NCBI GenBank assembly: GCA_905214605.1
Contig: CAJMMY010000009.1
Span: forward strand, 1-15,544
DNA length: 15,544 nt
Direction of reading: 5' to 3'
From: an uncultured bacterium
GTDB lineage: Bacteria; Bacillota_A; Clostridia; Oscillospirales; Oscillospiraceae
Shown here: one piece after another, positions 1-6,226 of the stretch
Position numbering within the stretch: position 1 is the stretch's first letter
Layout: the number at the start of each line of letters is the position of its first letter
Program-made: the position numbers and the translations under genes
Notes under the pieces: model-generated
The model's input: only the letters and a program-made list of their open reading frames with translations
Told to the model about the DNA's origin: nothing
Databases searched by the model: none

Positions 1-1408
1 TGCCATACACCTTGTCCGCCCGGGCCTTTTCCACGTTCAGCATCTTGCCCCACAGCGGCAGAATGGCTTGGAAACGGGAATCTCTGCCCTGTGTGGCGGA
101 GCCGCCTGCAGAATCACCCTCGACGATGTAAATTTCCGTCAAAGCGGGGTCCCGGTCGTTGCAGTCCCGGAGCTTATCCGGCATCTGACCGGATTCCAGA
201 CCGGTTTTCCGGCGGATGCTCTCTCTGGCCTTCCGGGCTGCCTCTCTGGCCCGGGAGGCCATCATTGCCTTATCCAGAATGGCCCGGGCCACCTGGGGAT
301 TTTCCTCAAAGAACTGGTCCAGCTTATCGCCCACCACGTTGTTGACCAGAGTACGAATCTCGCTGTTGCCCAGCTTGGTTTTCGTCTGACCCTCAAACTG
401 CGGCTCGGTGAGTTTCACGGAAACCACCGCGGTCAGACCCTCCAAACAGTCGTCGCCGGAGAGTTTATCGTCGTTTTTCAGAATGTTGTTTTTAATGCCG
501 TAGTTATTCAGCACCCGGGTCAAAGCCATTTTGAAACCGGTTTCGTGCATACCGCCTTCCGGGGTGTGAATGTTGTTGGCGAAAGACACCAGATTGGTGC
601 TGAAGCTGTCGTTGTACTGCATGGCGATCTCGCACATGGAATCCTCCCGCTCGCCGCTCATGTAAATGACCTTTTCATGCACCGGAGTTTTGTTCGTATT
701 GATGAACGTCACGAATTCCCGGATACCGCCCTCGTAATGCATGGAGTCTGACTGCTCCTTGCCGGGACGGCGGTCCTCGGTGGTGATTTTCAGACCGGCA
801 TTCAGGAATGCCTGCTCCCGCATACGGGTGTGGAGAATGTTGTAGTCATACACCGTATCCTCGAACATCTCCGGGTCCGGCTTAAACCGGACGGTAGTGC
901 CACGGCGGACGGTATCTCCGATGATTTTAATCCCCTGGGTAATATTGCCCCGGGAGAATTTCATCTGGTAAATCTTTCCGTCCTTGTGGACCTCAACCTC
1001 CAGCCACTCTGCCAGAGCGTTTACCACGCTTGCGCCCACGCCGTGCAGACCGCCGGAAACCTTGTAGCCTCCGCCGCCGAACTTACCGCCGGCATGCAGC
1101 ACGGTGAACACCACTTCCAGAGCGCTTTTGCCGGTCTGCTCCTGCACGTCCACGGGAATACCGCGGCCGTTATCCGTCACGGAGATAATATCACCGGGCT
1201 CGATGACCACGTTGATTTCCGTGCAGTAGCCTGCCAGCGCCTCGTCAATGGAGTTGTCCACGATTTCGTACACCAGATGATGTAGACCGGAGCTGGACGT
1301 GGAGCCGATATACATACCCGGACGTTTCCGGACGGCCTCCAGTCCCTCCAGCACCTGAATCTTACTGGCGTCATATTCTTCTACGATTTTATCCGTAATT
1401 TCTGCCAT
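1..1408 (-). CDS. gyrB: DNA gyrase subunit B, C-terminal part beyond window
   Basis: ATPase subunit of DNA gyrase, which uses ATP to put negative supercoils into DNA together with GyrA. The visible 469 residues begin [20 protein letters not shown] and contain the GHKL ATPase fold: catalytic Glu in [11 protein letters not shown] (about residue 48), the DNGRGIP motif (79-85), the glycine-rich [13 protein letters not shown] lid (119-131) and the [12 protein letters not shown] switch-lysine region. The TOPRIM motif EGDSAGGSA starts at residue 430. The reading frame runs off the left edge after ARADKVYG, so the remaining TOPRIM aspartates and the tail are not seen. The ATG is preceded by a GGGGAG ribosome-binding site about 11 bases upstream. 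It lies 22 bp downstream of remB, last in the dnaN-yaaA-recF-remB-gyrB run, so co-transcription is likely. ParE is the main alternative, but the recF-linked position and close gyrase-like sequence favour GyrB. Confidence 0.97.
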   Translation of the reverse strand, partial: MAEITDKIVEEYDASKIQVLEGLEAVRKRPGMYIGSTSSSGLHHLVYEIVDNSIDEALAGYCTEINVVIEPGDIISVTDNGRGIPVDVQEQTGKSALEVVFTVLHAGGKFGGGGYKVSGGLHGVGASVVNALAEWLEVEVHKDGKIYQMKFSRGNITQGIKIIGDTVRRGTTVRFKPDPEMFEDTVYDYNILHTRMREQAFLNAGLKITTEDRRPGKEQSDSMHYEGGIREFVTFINTNKTPVHEKVIYMSGEREDSMCEIAMQYNDSFSTNLVSFANNIHTPEGGMHETGFKMALTRVLNNYGIKNNILKNDDKLSGDDCLEGLTAVVSVKLTEPQFEGQTKTKLGNSEIRTLVNNVVGDKLDQFFEENPQVARAILDKAMMASRAREAARKARESIRRKTGLESGQMPDKLRDCNDRDPALTEIYIVEGDSAGGSATQGRDSRFQAILPLWGKMLNVEKARADKVYG

Positions 1409-1430
1409 TTGCTTTTTTACTCCCCTATCA

Positions 1431-1718
1431 TCATTCCGAACCCAAGCCGGGTTTTTCCGTAAAAATTGATTCCTTTGCCCGCTTTTGCAGGGTCTGAACC
1501 GTGAGCATGGAAAGATACACCCGTTGGATTCCGTTTTCTTCGCACAGCAGGAAGGAATTGGGAATTTCCTCCATGGCTGCATTCACCACCCGCCCCTGGG
1601 CCTCCATTCCGTTCAGAAATTTCCGGGTCCAATGGGACCATGTGGCGTTATCCAAGTCAAAGATCCCTAAAATGGCGCTTTTCCGCACCATGAAATTGTT
1701 TCCGATTCGCAGATACAT
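1431..1718 (-). CDS. remB: RemB-like protein (DUF370, YaaB homologue)
   Basis: A 95-residue protein of the DUF370 family. It opens [20 protein letters not shown], which fits the YaaB/RemB start pattern (MYxHLGxxxxVxxxxIxGIFD), and has a conserved-looking end of the [10 protein letters not shown] type. In B. subtilis the gene between recF and gyrB is remB (yaaB). The Rem proteins are known there for control of extracellular-matrix genes, RemA being the DNA-binding one. The precise role of RemB is not settled. Here it sits in the same slot, 4 bp after recF, with a GGGAG ribosome-binding site inside the recF tail, so translation is probably coupled. About 12 residues at the C-terminus extend past the usual end of the family and look unstructured. 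The family call is from pattern recognition of sequence and position; a matrix-control role in this organism is inference. Confidence 0.85.
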   Translation of the reverse strand: MYLRIGNNFMVRKSAILGIFDLDNATWSHWTRKFLNGMEAQGRVVNAAMEEIPNSFLLCEENGIQRVYLSMLTVQTLQKRAKESIFTEKPGLGSE

Positions 1719-1722
1719 TCCG

Positions 1723-2826
1723 TCACTCCCGAATCACGCCGCCGTCCACGGTGAGCACCCGTCCCCCGGTTCTCCGGTGAATGGTCTCCCCCTCGCAGCA
1801 GGTAATCAGCGTCTGTCCGCCGCCGATGCGGTTGAGGACAAATTCCTGCCGCCCGGGGTCCAGCTCGCTGAGCACATCGTCCAAAAGGAGCACCGGCGCC
1901 TCGCCGAATTCCTGCAAATACAGCTCCCGTTCCGCCAATTTGACCGAAAGGGCTGCGGTGCGGGTCTGTCCTTGAGAGGCAAAGCTCCGGGCCGGCCGGC
2001 CGTTGATGAAAATTTCCAGATCATCTTTATGGCAGCCGGTCAGACACATTCCGCTGTCCTGCTCCGCCCGTCGGTGATGCTCCAAATGGTCGCACAGCTG
2101 ATAATAAATTTCCGTAGCCGATGCCGTGGGGTCCGTTACCGTGGATACGGTTTTGTACTGCATCTCCAGCGTATCCCGGCCACCGGAAAAATCTCCGTGA
2201 ATTTTGGCCGCGATTTCCTGCATTCGGATGGCAAATGCCGCCCGATATCGAATCACCTGAGCCGAAACCCGGCACATCTGGTCGGAAAAATCGTCCAGTG
2301 TGTCCAAAAGGGACGGCTTTTCCCGCCAGTCCCGCAAAATGGCCGCTTTCTGCTCATACAATCTGCCGTAATCCGAAATCAGCTTGCCGTATCCCGGCCG
2401 CATCTGACTAATGGCATTGTCCATCAGCTTTCGCCGGGCTGCGGGACCGTCCTTAATCAGATTCAGATCATCGGGGCAAAACAGGACGCAGGCAAATTTT
2501 CCGTTCAAATCCCCGGCGGTGGAGCGAACGCCGTTCACGGCAATTTGCTTGCGCGCGCCCGGACGGAGCACGATCCGCACCGTTTGGGTGCGGCCGCCGG
2601 CATTTACATCTGCCAGAATTTCCCCGCCGGCGCTGCCGAATGCCACCAACTCCCGGTCGAACCGGGTGCGAAAGCTTTTTCCGGTGCAAATCAGATACAC
2701 CGCCTCCAGCAAGTTGGTCTTTCCCTGGGCATTTTCCCCGGTAATCACATTGACCCCGGGAGAAAATGCCGCCGTTTCATAATCATAATTCCGAAATCCG
2801 TTCAGACAGATTCGCTCAATGTTCAC
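1723..2826 (-). CDS. recF: DNA replication and repair protein RecF
   Basis: SMC-like ATPase that, with RecO and RecR, helps load RecA at gaps left by blocked replication. The 367-residue length is normal for RecF. Walker A is GENAQGKTN (31-39), the ABC signature is SQGQTRTAALSVKLAE (from about 284), and Walker B is VLLLDDVLSELD (312-323) with the D-loop following. The N-terminal MNIERICLNGFRNY is a typical RecF beginning. The start codon is GTG, not ATG: it reads GTGA with the TGA stop of the upstream yaaA gene, a 4-base overlap that implies translational coupling. No in-frame ATG fits the family start better. The next gene, remB, follows after 4 bp. All motifs are intact, so the protein should be functional. 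Confidence 0.97.
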   Translation of the reverse strand: MNIERICLNGFRNYDYETAAFSPGVNVITGENAQGKTNLLEAVYLICTGKSFRTRFDRELVAFGSAGGEILADVNAGGRTQTVRIVLRPGARKQIAVNGVRSTAGDLNGKFACVLFCPDDLNLIKDGPAARRKLMDNAISQMRPGYGKLISDYGRLYEQKAAILRDWREKPSLLDTLDDFSDQMCRVSAQVIRYRAAFAIRMQEIAAKIHGDFSGGRDTLEMQYKTVSTVTDPTASATEIYYQLCDHLEHHRRAEQDSGMCLTGCHKDDLEIFINGRPARSFASQGQTRTAALSVKLAERELYLQEFGEAPVLLLDDVLSELDPGRQEFVLNRIGGGQTLITCCEGETIHRRTGGRVLTVDGGVIRE

Positions 2827-3035
2827 GCTTTCGTGACCTCGTACTCCATACCGCCCAGAGACACCACGTCACCGGGGTGCAGCTTTTTGCCCCGCATTGT
2901 GCAGGGCTCTCCATTGACCGAAACGGCTCCGTCGGCAATGAGAATTTTCGCCTCTCCGCCGCTGGATACCGCGCAGGCAAACTTCAAAAACGCGTCTAAT
3001 TTAATAAATTCCGTTTCAATTTGAATTGCTTCCAT
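2823..3035 (-). CDS. yaaA: Small S4-domain RNA-binding protein YaaA
   Basis: A 70-residue protein that is almost wholly an S4 RNA-binding domain: the FIKLDAFLKFA helix, then the AKILIADGAVSVNGEP turn-strand that is the S4 hallmark, then GKKLHPGDVVSL. The S4 family binds structured RNA. Homologues between dnaN and recF in Firmicutes are called YaaA/RlbA and are thought to act in ribosome biogenesis, but the exact role is not certain. The ATG has an AAAGGA ribosome-binding site about 6 bases upstream, and the end overlaps recF by 4 bases. The gap to dnaN is 33 bp, so it belongs to the dnaN operon. Gene order and the compact single-domain length make the call firm; function is known only at family level. 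Confidence 0.9.
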   Translation of the reverse strand: MEAIQIETEFIKLDAFLKFACAVSSGGEAKILIADGAVSVNGEPCTMRGKKLHPGDVVSLGGMEYEVTKA

Positions 3036-3068
3036 TGTAATCCTTTCTGCCGCAAAAACGGCCTGCCG

Positions 3069-4172
3069 TCAGTTGGTCCGCAGACGAACCGGCAGCACCA
3101 GATAGGTGAAATCGTCCGTATCGTCTGCCGGGCGAATCACGCAGGGTGCCGAACCGCTGTTCAGGCAAATCTTAATCTGATCTGCCGGTGCTGCCTTCAG
3201 CGCATCGGAAATATATTTGTGATTAAAACCGATTTCAATATTGCCGCCGTCACCGTCGCAAAGACAGGTGTCCACGCCGCTGCCCAAAACGGTGGTACAT
3301 TTCACGTCGATGCCGCCGTCGGTAAAGGTCAGACGAATGGGAATTCTGGTTTTATCGTCCACAATCAGTGCCACGCGGCCCACGGCGCGGAGCAGTTCCG
3401 TCCGCTCGGTGACCACTTCATACCGGAAATTCTCGGGAATGGCACTCTTATAATTCAAAAATTCGCCTTCCAGACGTCTGGAAATGATAGAAGTATCGTT
3501 CACTTCAAAGAAAACGTGCTTATTACTGATAGAAATATTGATTTTGTCCTCGCTGTCCTGACAAATTCTCTCCACGTCGGACAAAGCGGAGCCGGGCACG
3601 ATAAAATCGTCAATATCCGCGCCGTTCACTTTTTCTTTCCGCAGCGCCAGACGATAGCCGTCCACGGAAACCATAGTCAGCTCCCCATTTTCCAGACGGA
3701 ACAGGGTTCCCATATACACCGGGCGGCTTTCGGAATCGGAAACCGCAAAAATGGTCTCGTTGATCATCTGCTTCAGCAGACCCTGCTCCATGGTAAAGCT
3801 CTTATCCTCTTCAAATTCCGGCAGCTCCGGAAAATCCGATGCCTTCATGGTGGGCACCTTATATTCCGCCCGACCACACTGAATGGTGGCCGTATTGCTG
3901 TCCACCGTCAGCGTTACCATGCCGTCGGGCAAGCCGCGAATCATATCAAACAGCAATTTTGCGTTCAAAACCGCAGCGCCGGGCTCCTGAATGGATGCGT
4001 CCACCGCAGTAAAAATCGCCTTTTTCAAGTCATAACCGGTCAATTTCAGAGAAGAACCCTCTGCCTCCAGCAGCAAACCCTCCAAAACGGGCAGAGAGCT
4101 GCGGGAGCTGACTGCACGGGATGCTGTTGCAATGGCTGTTTGCAGCGGGAATTTTTCGCAAGTAATTTTCAT
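3069..4172 (-). CDS. dnaN: DNA polymerase III beta subunit (sliding clamp)
   Basis: Ring-shaped processivity clamp that holds DNA polymerase III and many repair partners on DNA. The 367-residue length is normal. Recognisable family blocks are LEGLLLEAEGSSLKLTGYDL near residues 30-50, MKASDFPELP (middle of domain 1-2), SESRPVYMGTLF and the SVDGYRLALRKE strand, and the C-terminal TYLVLPVRL, which corresponds to the conserved Pro-Met/Val-Arg-Leu end near the partner-binding pocket. Three extra residues (RTN) follow it. The ATG is preceded by a strong GGGAGGA ribosome-binding site about 7 bases away. It is the first gene after the dnaA-dnaN origin region, with its start about 75 bp from the DnaA-trio array. 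I could not find a convincing dnaN promoter in that region, so read-through from dnaA is possible. Confidence 0.98.
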   Translation of the reverse strand: MKITCEKFPLQTAIATASRAVSSRSSLPVLEGLLLEAEGSSLKLTGYDLKKAIFTAVDASIQEPGAAVLNAKLLFDMIRGLPDGMVTLTVDSNTATIQCGRAEYKVPTMKASDFPELPEFEEDKSFTMEQGLLKQMINETIFAVSDSESRPVYMGTLFRLENGELTMVSVDGYRLALRKEKVNGADIDDFIVPGSALSDVERICQDSEDKINISISNKHVFFEVNDTSIISRRLEGEFLNYKSAIPENFRYEVVTERTELLRAVGRVALIVDDKTRIPIRLTFTDGGIDVKCTTVLGSGVDTCLCDGDGGNIEIGFNHKYISDALKAAPADQIKICLNSGSAPCVIRPADDTDDFTYLVLPVRLRTN

Positions 4173-4246
4173 TTTCGAATCCTCCCAGATCCATTTGGTC
4201 CATTTTCTCCCCGGAAAGAGATATAGGAGAGAATAGGATTATTTTT

Positions 4247-4283
4247 TAGTAGCCGTAGTAGTAGTACATTTTTTTGTGGAAAA
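4247..4283 (-). promoter_or_regulatory. DnaA-trio-like unwinding element next to a DnaA box
   Basis: On the minus strand a DnaA box TTTTCCACA (4283-4275) is followed by 7 A/T bases and then GTA CTA CTA CTA CGG CTA CTA (4267-4247), leading into an A/T run. On the plus strand this is five TAG triplets in register with one CCG interruption and one terminal TAC. In B. subtilis the basal unwinding system has a DnaA box followed by repeated triplets written 3'-GAT-5' on the strand DnaA grips, at the same place between dnaA and dnaN. The match in orientation, repeat unit and location is close. One difference is that the spacer between box and triplets is A/T here, whereas a GC-rich spacer is described in B. 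subtilis. Confidence 0.75.
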
Positions 4284-4300
4284 CTCCGTTTTTCCTTGAT

Positions 4301-4326
4301 TTTTCAACACTTTCCGATGTTGAAAA
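4301..4326. repeat. Inverted repeat of TTTTCAACA in oriC
   Basis: TTTTCAACA (4301-4309) and its exact reverse complement TGTTGAAAA (4318-4326) are separated by 8 bases. The 9-bp arms are perfect. The motif differs from the DnaA box consensus TTWTNCACA at one place (A instead of C at position 6), so this may be a pair of DnaA sites facing each other rather than an RNA hairpin. It is one of several copies in this origin region. Confidence 0.7.
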
Positions 4327-4375
4327 TTTTTACGAAAACTTTTCCCGTTTTCCACACCCCAAAATGCCCCTAATT

Positions 4376-4395
4376 TTTTTCAACATTTTTCAACA
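4376..4395 (+). repeat. Tandem 10-bp repeat TTTTTCAACA x2 in oriC
   Basis: Two exact head-to-tail copies of TTTTTCAACA with a 10-bp period, about one helical turn, so two bound proteins would lie on the same face of the DNA. Each copy contains the off-consensus DnaA-box-like 9-mer found also at 4301, 4318 and 4435. Confidence 0.75.
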
Positions 4396-4538
4396 CAAAC
4401 TCCACAGCTTCTCCATGTTATTCTAACAAGGCTCTGTTGAAAAAACAGCCGGGGAATATGCATCGTTTATTCATAATTATGCATAGAATATACGAAGTTC
4501 ATGAATACCTTCATTACGCGTTCGCATAATTGCAAGGC

Positions 4539-5873
4539 TTAGAACTCAAAAGACACGGAGCCGTTTTTGGCATTGATGTTGCTGGTGATATCCCGAATGG
4601 TGGACGCCACCTGCTTATCCGACTCCAAAAGACTCTGAATCTTGTTGACGGAGGCCATAACCGTGGCATGGTTACGGTTTTCATACTGGGCGCCGATGTC
4701 TTTGAAGGACATGTTGGTCAGCTGCCGCATCAAATACATGGAAACCTGACGGGCCATGGCGGTATTTTTACTTCTCCGCTGCCCCTTCAAATCCTCGGGA
4801 GCGAGATTGAAGTACCGGGCGGTTTCCTCGATGATCACGTCCGGTGTGGGGATATAAACACCCACACGCACCACGTCTTTGATGGCCCGTTTTACCAGAT
4901 CAATGGTCACGTGGTCGTTCATTACGTTGCTGTACGCGGTCAGACGTTTCACCACGCCTTCAATCTGACGAATGTTGGAGGTGAGATTTTCCGCGATATA
5001 AACAATAATATCGTCCGGCAGCAGCATGCCCAGCAAAGCCGCCTTATTCCGGGTAATGGCAATGCGGGTTTCCAAATCCGGGGGCTGTACGTCTGCAATC
5101 AGACCGCCCTCAAACCGGGTGCGGAGACGATCGTCCAGGGTAGTCATTTCCACCGGCGGACGGTCGGAGGTAATCACAATCTGATGTCCGGCCTCGTAAA
5201 TATTATTGAAGGTGTGGAAGAACTCTTCCTGGGTGGACTCTTTACCGGCAATAAACTGGATATCGTCCACCAGAAACAGGTCCACGTTCCGGTATTTCTT
5301 CCGAAATTCCTCGGCGGTACCGGATTGAATGGAATTGACCATTTCATTGGTGAATTCATCGCCCTTGATATAGGCAATGACCGTATTGGGGGTATGCTCG
5401 TTGATATACTGACCGATTGCCAGCAGCAGATGGGTTTTTCCCAAGCCGGAGTTGCCGTAAATCATCAGCGGGTTGTAGCTTTTGCCCGGGTCTTTTGCCA
5501 CGCTCATGGCAGCGGCATGGGCAAAGCGGTTGGAATTACCCACCACGAAGTTCTCGAATGTGTAGCCGTCCATTTCCGGCATGGCATGATTGCTCTTCCG
5601 CGCAACCTTGTATTCTTCCAGCTCGTCGTCGTCCACCATCAGCTTGACGTCCATTTCGCAGGAAAACAGGTCCGAGAGGGCGTCCCGAATATAGTTGATG
5701 TAACGCGCTTCAATCATGCTGCGCTTGAAATCGGTGGTGGTTTTCAGATACAGACATTTATCGTCCAAATCCACCGGTTCGCAGTCTGCTAACCACATAC
5801 GGATTGCAGTGGGGTTCATATTTTCACTGACAACACCCAGGACGTTGTCCCATACATCTTTGAGTGAATCCAT
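4539..5873 (-). CDS. dnaA: Chromosomal replication initiator protein DnaA
   Basis: AAA+ ATPase that binds DnaA boxes, melts oriC and starts replication; it also acts as a transcription factor. It has 444 residues, a normal length. The N-terminal domain I is about 1-80, followed by a short linker (about 85-103). The AAA+ core has Walker A GNSGLGKT (140-147), Walker B LFLVDD (199-204), a sensor 1-like ITSDRPP and the DDRLRTRF block (247-254) with arginine-finger candidates. Domain IV (about 345-444) has GQRRSKN, where Arg367 lines up with E. coli Arg399. The recognition helix reads ENRNHATVMAS where most DnaA proteins have GGRDHTTVIHA: Asn401 replaces E. coli Asp433 and Ala403 replaces Thr435, while His402 is kept. 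The ATG is preceded by GGAAAGGA about 13 bases away. It is flanked on both sides by DnaA-box clusters and has a DnaA box in its own promoter. Confidence 0.98.
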   Translation of the reverse strand: MDSLKDVWDNVLGVVSENMNPTAIRMWLADCEPVDLDDKCLYLKTTTDFKRSMIEARYINYIRDALSDLFSCEMDVKLMVDDDELEEYKVARKSNHAMPEMDGYTFENFVVGNSNRFAHAAAMSVAKDPGKSYNPLMIYGNSGLGKTHLLLAIGQYINEHTPNTVIAYIKGDEFTNEMVNSIQSGTAEEFRKKYRNVDLFLVDDIQFIAGKESTQEEFFHTFNNIYEAGHQIVITSDRPPVEMTTLDDRLRTRFEGGLIADVQPPDLETRIAITRNKAALLGMLLPDDIIVYIAENLTSNIRQIEGVVKRLTAYSNVMNDHVTIDLVKRAIKDVVRVGVYIPTPDVIIEETARYFNLAPEDLKGQRRSKNTAMARQVSMYLMRQLTNMSFKDIGAQYENRNHATVMASVNKIQSLLESDKQVASTIRDITSNINAKNGSVSFEF

Positions 5874-5919
5874 TTTGTTCGTTCAATCCTTTCCCACACC
5901 CCTTTGACCGGGTGCCCGC

Positions 5920-5938
5920 GGCAGGGCGAAACCCTGCC
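5920..5938 (-). other. Hairpin in the dnaA 5' leader
   Basis: GGCAGGG (5920-5926) pairs with CCCTGCC (5932-5938) across a 5-base loop. It lies inside the predicted untranslated leader of dnaA, about 47 bases before the start codon, and has no U-tract after it, so it is not a terminator. It could stabilise the message or pause the polymerase; no function can be read from sequence. Confidence 0.5.
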
Positions 5939-5952
5939 ATCATAATGGTGAA

Positions 5953-5981
5953 ATTATAACAAAAAAATGTGGAAAACACAA
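5953..5981 (-). promoter_or_regulatory. dnaA promoter with embedded DnaA box
   Basis: On the minus strand a perfect -10 TATAAT (5958-5953) has an extended TGT just upstream. A weak -35 TTGTGT (5981-5976) is 17 bases away. Start of transcription would be near 5946, giving a leader of about 73 bases. The spacer contains a DnaA box, TGTGGAAAA at 5968-5976, which suggests that DnaA represses its own gene, as is known in other bacteria. Confidence 0.75.
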
Positions 5982-6070
5982 TAGAAAAACACCCCTATTA
6001 TTTAAATAAGGTATGTTTTTCGTGGAAAAAGTTTTCTACAATGTTGAAAGATATGTGGGAAAGTGGAAAA
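5968..6070. promoter_or_regulatory. Cluster of DnaA-box-like sites upstream of dnaA
   Basis: All sites are in the same orientation (box read on the minus strand): TGTGGAAAA at 5968-5976 (perfect TTTTCCACA), CGTGGAAAA at 6021-6029, TGTTGAAAG at 6042-6050, TGTGGGAAA at 6054-6062 and AGTGGAAAA at 6062-6070. The latter four have one or two departures from the consensus. Same-direction spacing and proximity to dnaA fit the upstream part of a bipartite origin. Individual weak sites could be chance in such AT-rich DNA. Confidence 0.6.
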
Positions 6071-6119
6071 CCCACCAGATATTGTGTGAGTTCTTCCAAA
6101 AACCACAACCGTTTTTCCG

Positions 6120-6149
6120 TTGCATTTTCCCGTGGGGACTATGTATAAT
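6120..6149 (+). promoter_or_regulatory. mfd promoter
   Basis: A perfect -10 TATAAT at 6144-6149 with a weak -35 TTGCAT at 6120-6125, spacer 18. Transcription would start near 6156, about 70 bases before the chosen mfd start. This also argues against the earlier in-frame ATG at 6158, which would lie at the very 5' end of the message. Confidence 0.6.
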
Positions 6150-6171
6150 AGAAAACAATGAAACTTCAGTC

Positions 6172-6193
6172 TCCGGGCGGTCCCATGCCCGGG
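6172..6193 (+). other. Hairpin in the mfd leader
   Basis: CCGGGC (6173-6178) pairs with GCCCGG (6187-6192) across an 8-base loop, with one more possible T-G pair outside. It lies between the predicted transcription start and the mfd ribosome-binding site. No U-tract follows. Function unknown. Confidence 0.35.
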
Positions 6194-6226
6194 ATCCCAT
6201 CTCATAATAAAGGGTATTTAGGTTGC

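Larger units (their letters stand above)
4173..4538. other. Probable oriC core between dnaA and dnaN
   Basis: This 366-bp gene-free stretch is AT-rich and dense in DnaA-box-like 9-mers. Two perfect TTWTNCACA-type boxes are seen: TGTGGAAAA at 4275-4283 (minus-strand TTTTCCACA) and TTTTCCACA at 4348-4356. Five copies of TTTTCAACA occur at 4301-4309, 4377-4385 and 4387-4395 on plus and at 4318-4326 and 4435-4443 on minus. A triplet array at 4247-4267 lies next to the 4275 box, then the T-rich 4241-4247 stretch. TATGCAT is repeated at 4457-4463 and 4478-4484 with a CATAATTATG palindrome (4472-4481) between. Position downstream of dnaA matches the B. subtilis unwinding region. No ORF, tRNA or clear terminator for dnaA was seen here. 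Use as an origin is inferred from layout and motifs. Confidence 0.85.
5874..6226. other. Divergent dnaA-mfd intergenic region, upstream half of the origin
   Basis: A 353-bp gene-free stretch. From left to right it holds the dnaA ribosome-binding site and 5' leader with a hairpin (5920-5938), the dnaA promoter, a cluster of DnaA-box-like sites (5968-6070), a 12-bp AT palindrome TTATTTAAATAA (5998-6009), the mfd promoter (6120-6149) and the mfd leader. The placement of DnaA boxes on both sides of dnaA resembles the bipartite origin of B. subtilis. The short ORFs here (about 64-67 codons) have no family look and overlap these signals, so I treat the stretch as non-coding. Confidence 0.75.

Noticed and set aside
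1501..3024. 507-codon plus-strand ORF opposite remB and recF
   Set aside because: Lies opposite well-supported genes, with low-complexity composition and no family features; an antisense shadow.
4444..4538. dnaA terminator or dnaN promoter in the distal origin gap
   Set aside because: Repeats of TATGCAT and a CATAATTATG palindrome are present, but no stem with T-run and no convincing -35/-10 pair could be found.
3021..5792. Long plus-strand ORFs opposite dnaN and dnaA (401 and 420 codons)
   Set aside because: Their translation is rich in His, Gly and Asn as expected from the reverse of real coding frames; no motif or ribosome-binding site supports them.
5998..6009. TTATTTAAATAA palindrome as a repressor site
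   Set aside because: AT-only palindromes are expected by chance in such a region; kept only as part of the intergenic description.
6158..6226. Upstream ATG that would extend Mfd by 23 residues
   Set aside because: It lies at the predicted transcription start, has no ribosome-binding site, and the added residues (MKLQSPGGPMPG...) do not resemble Mfd.
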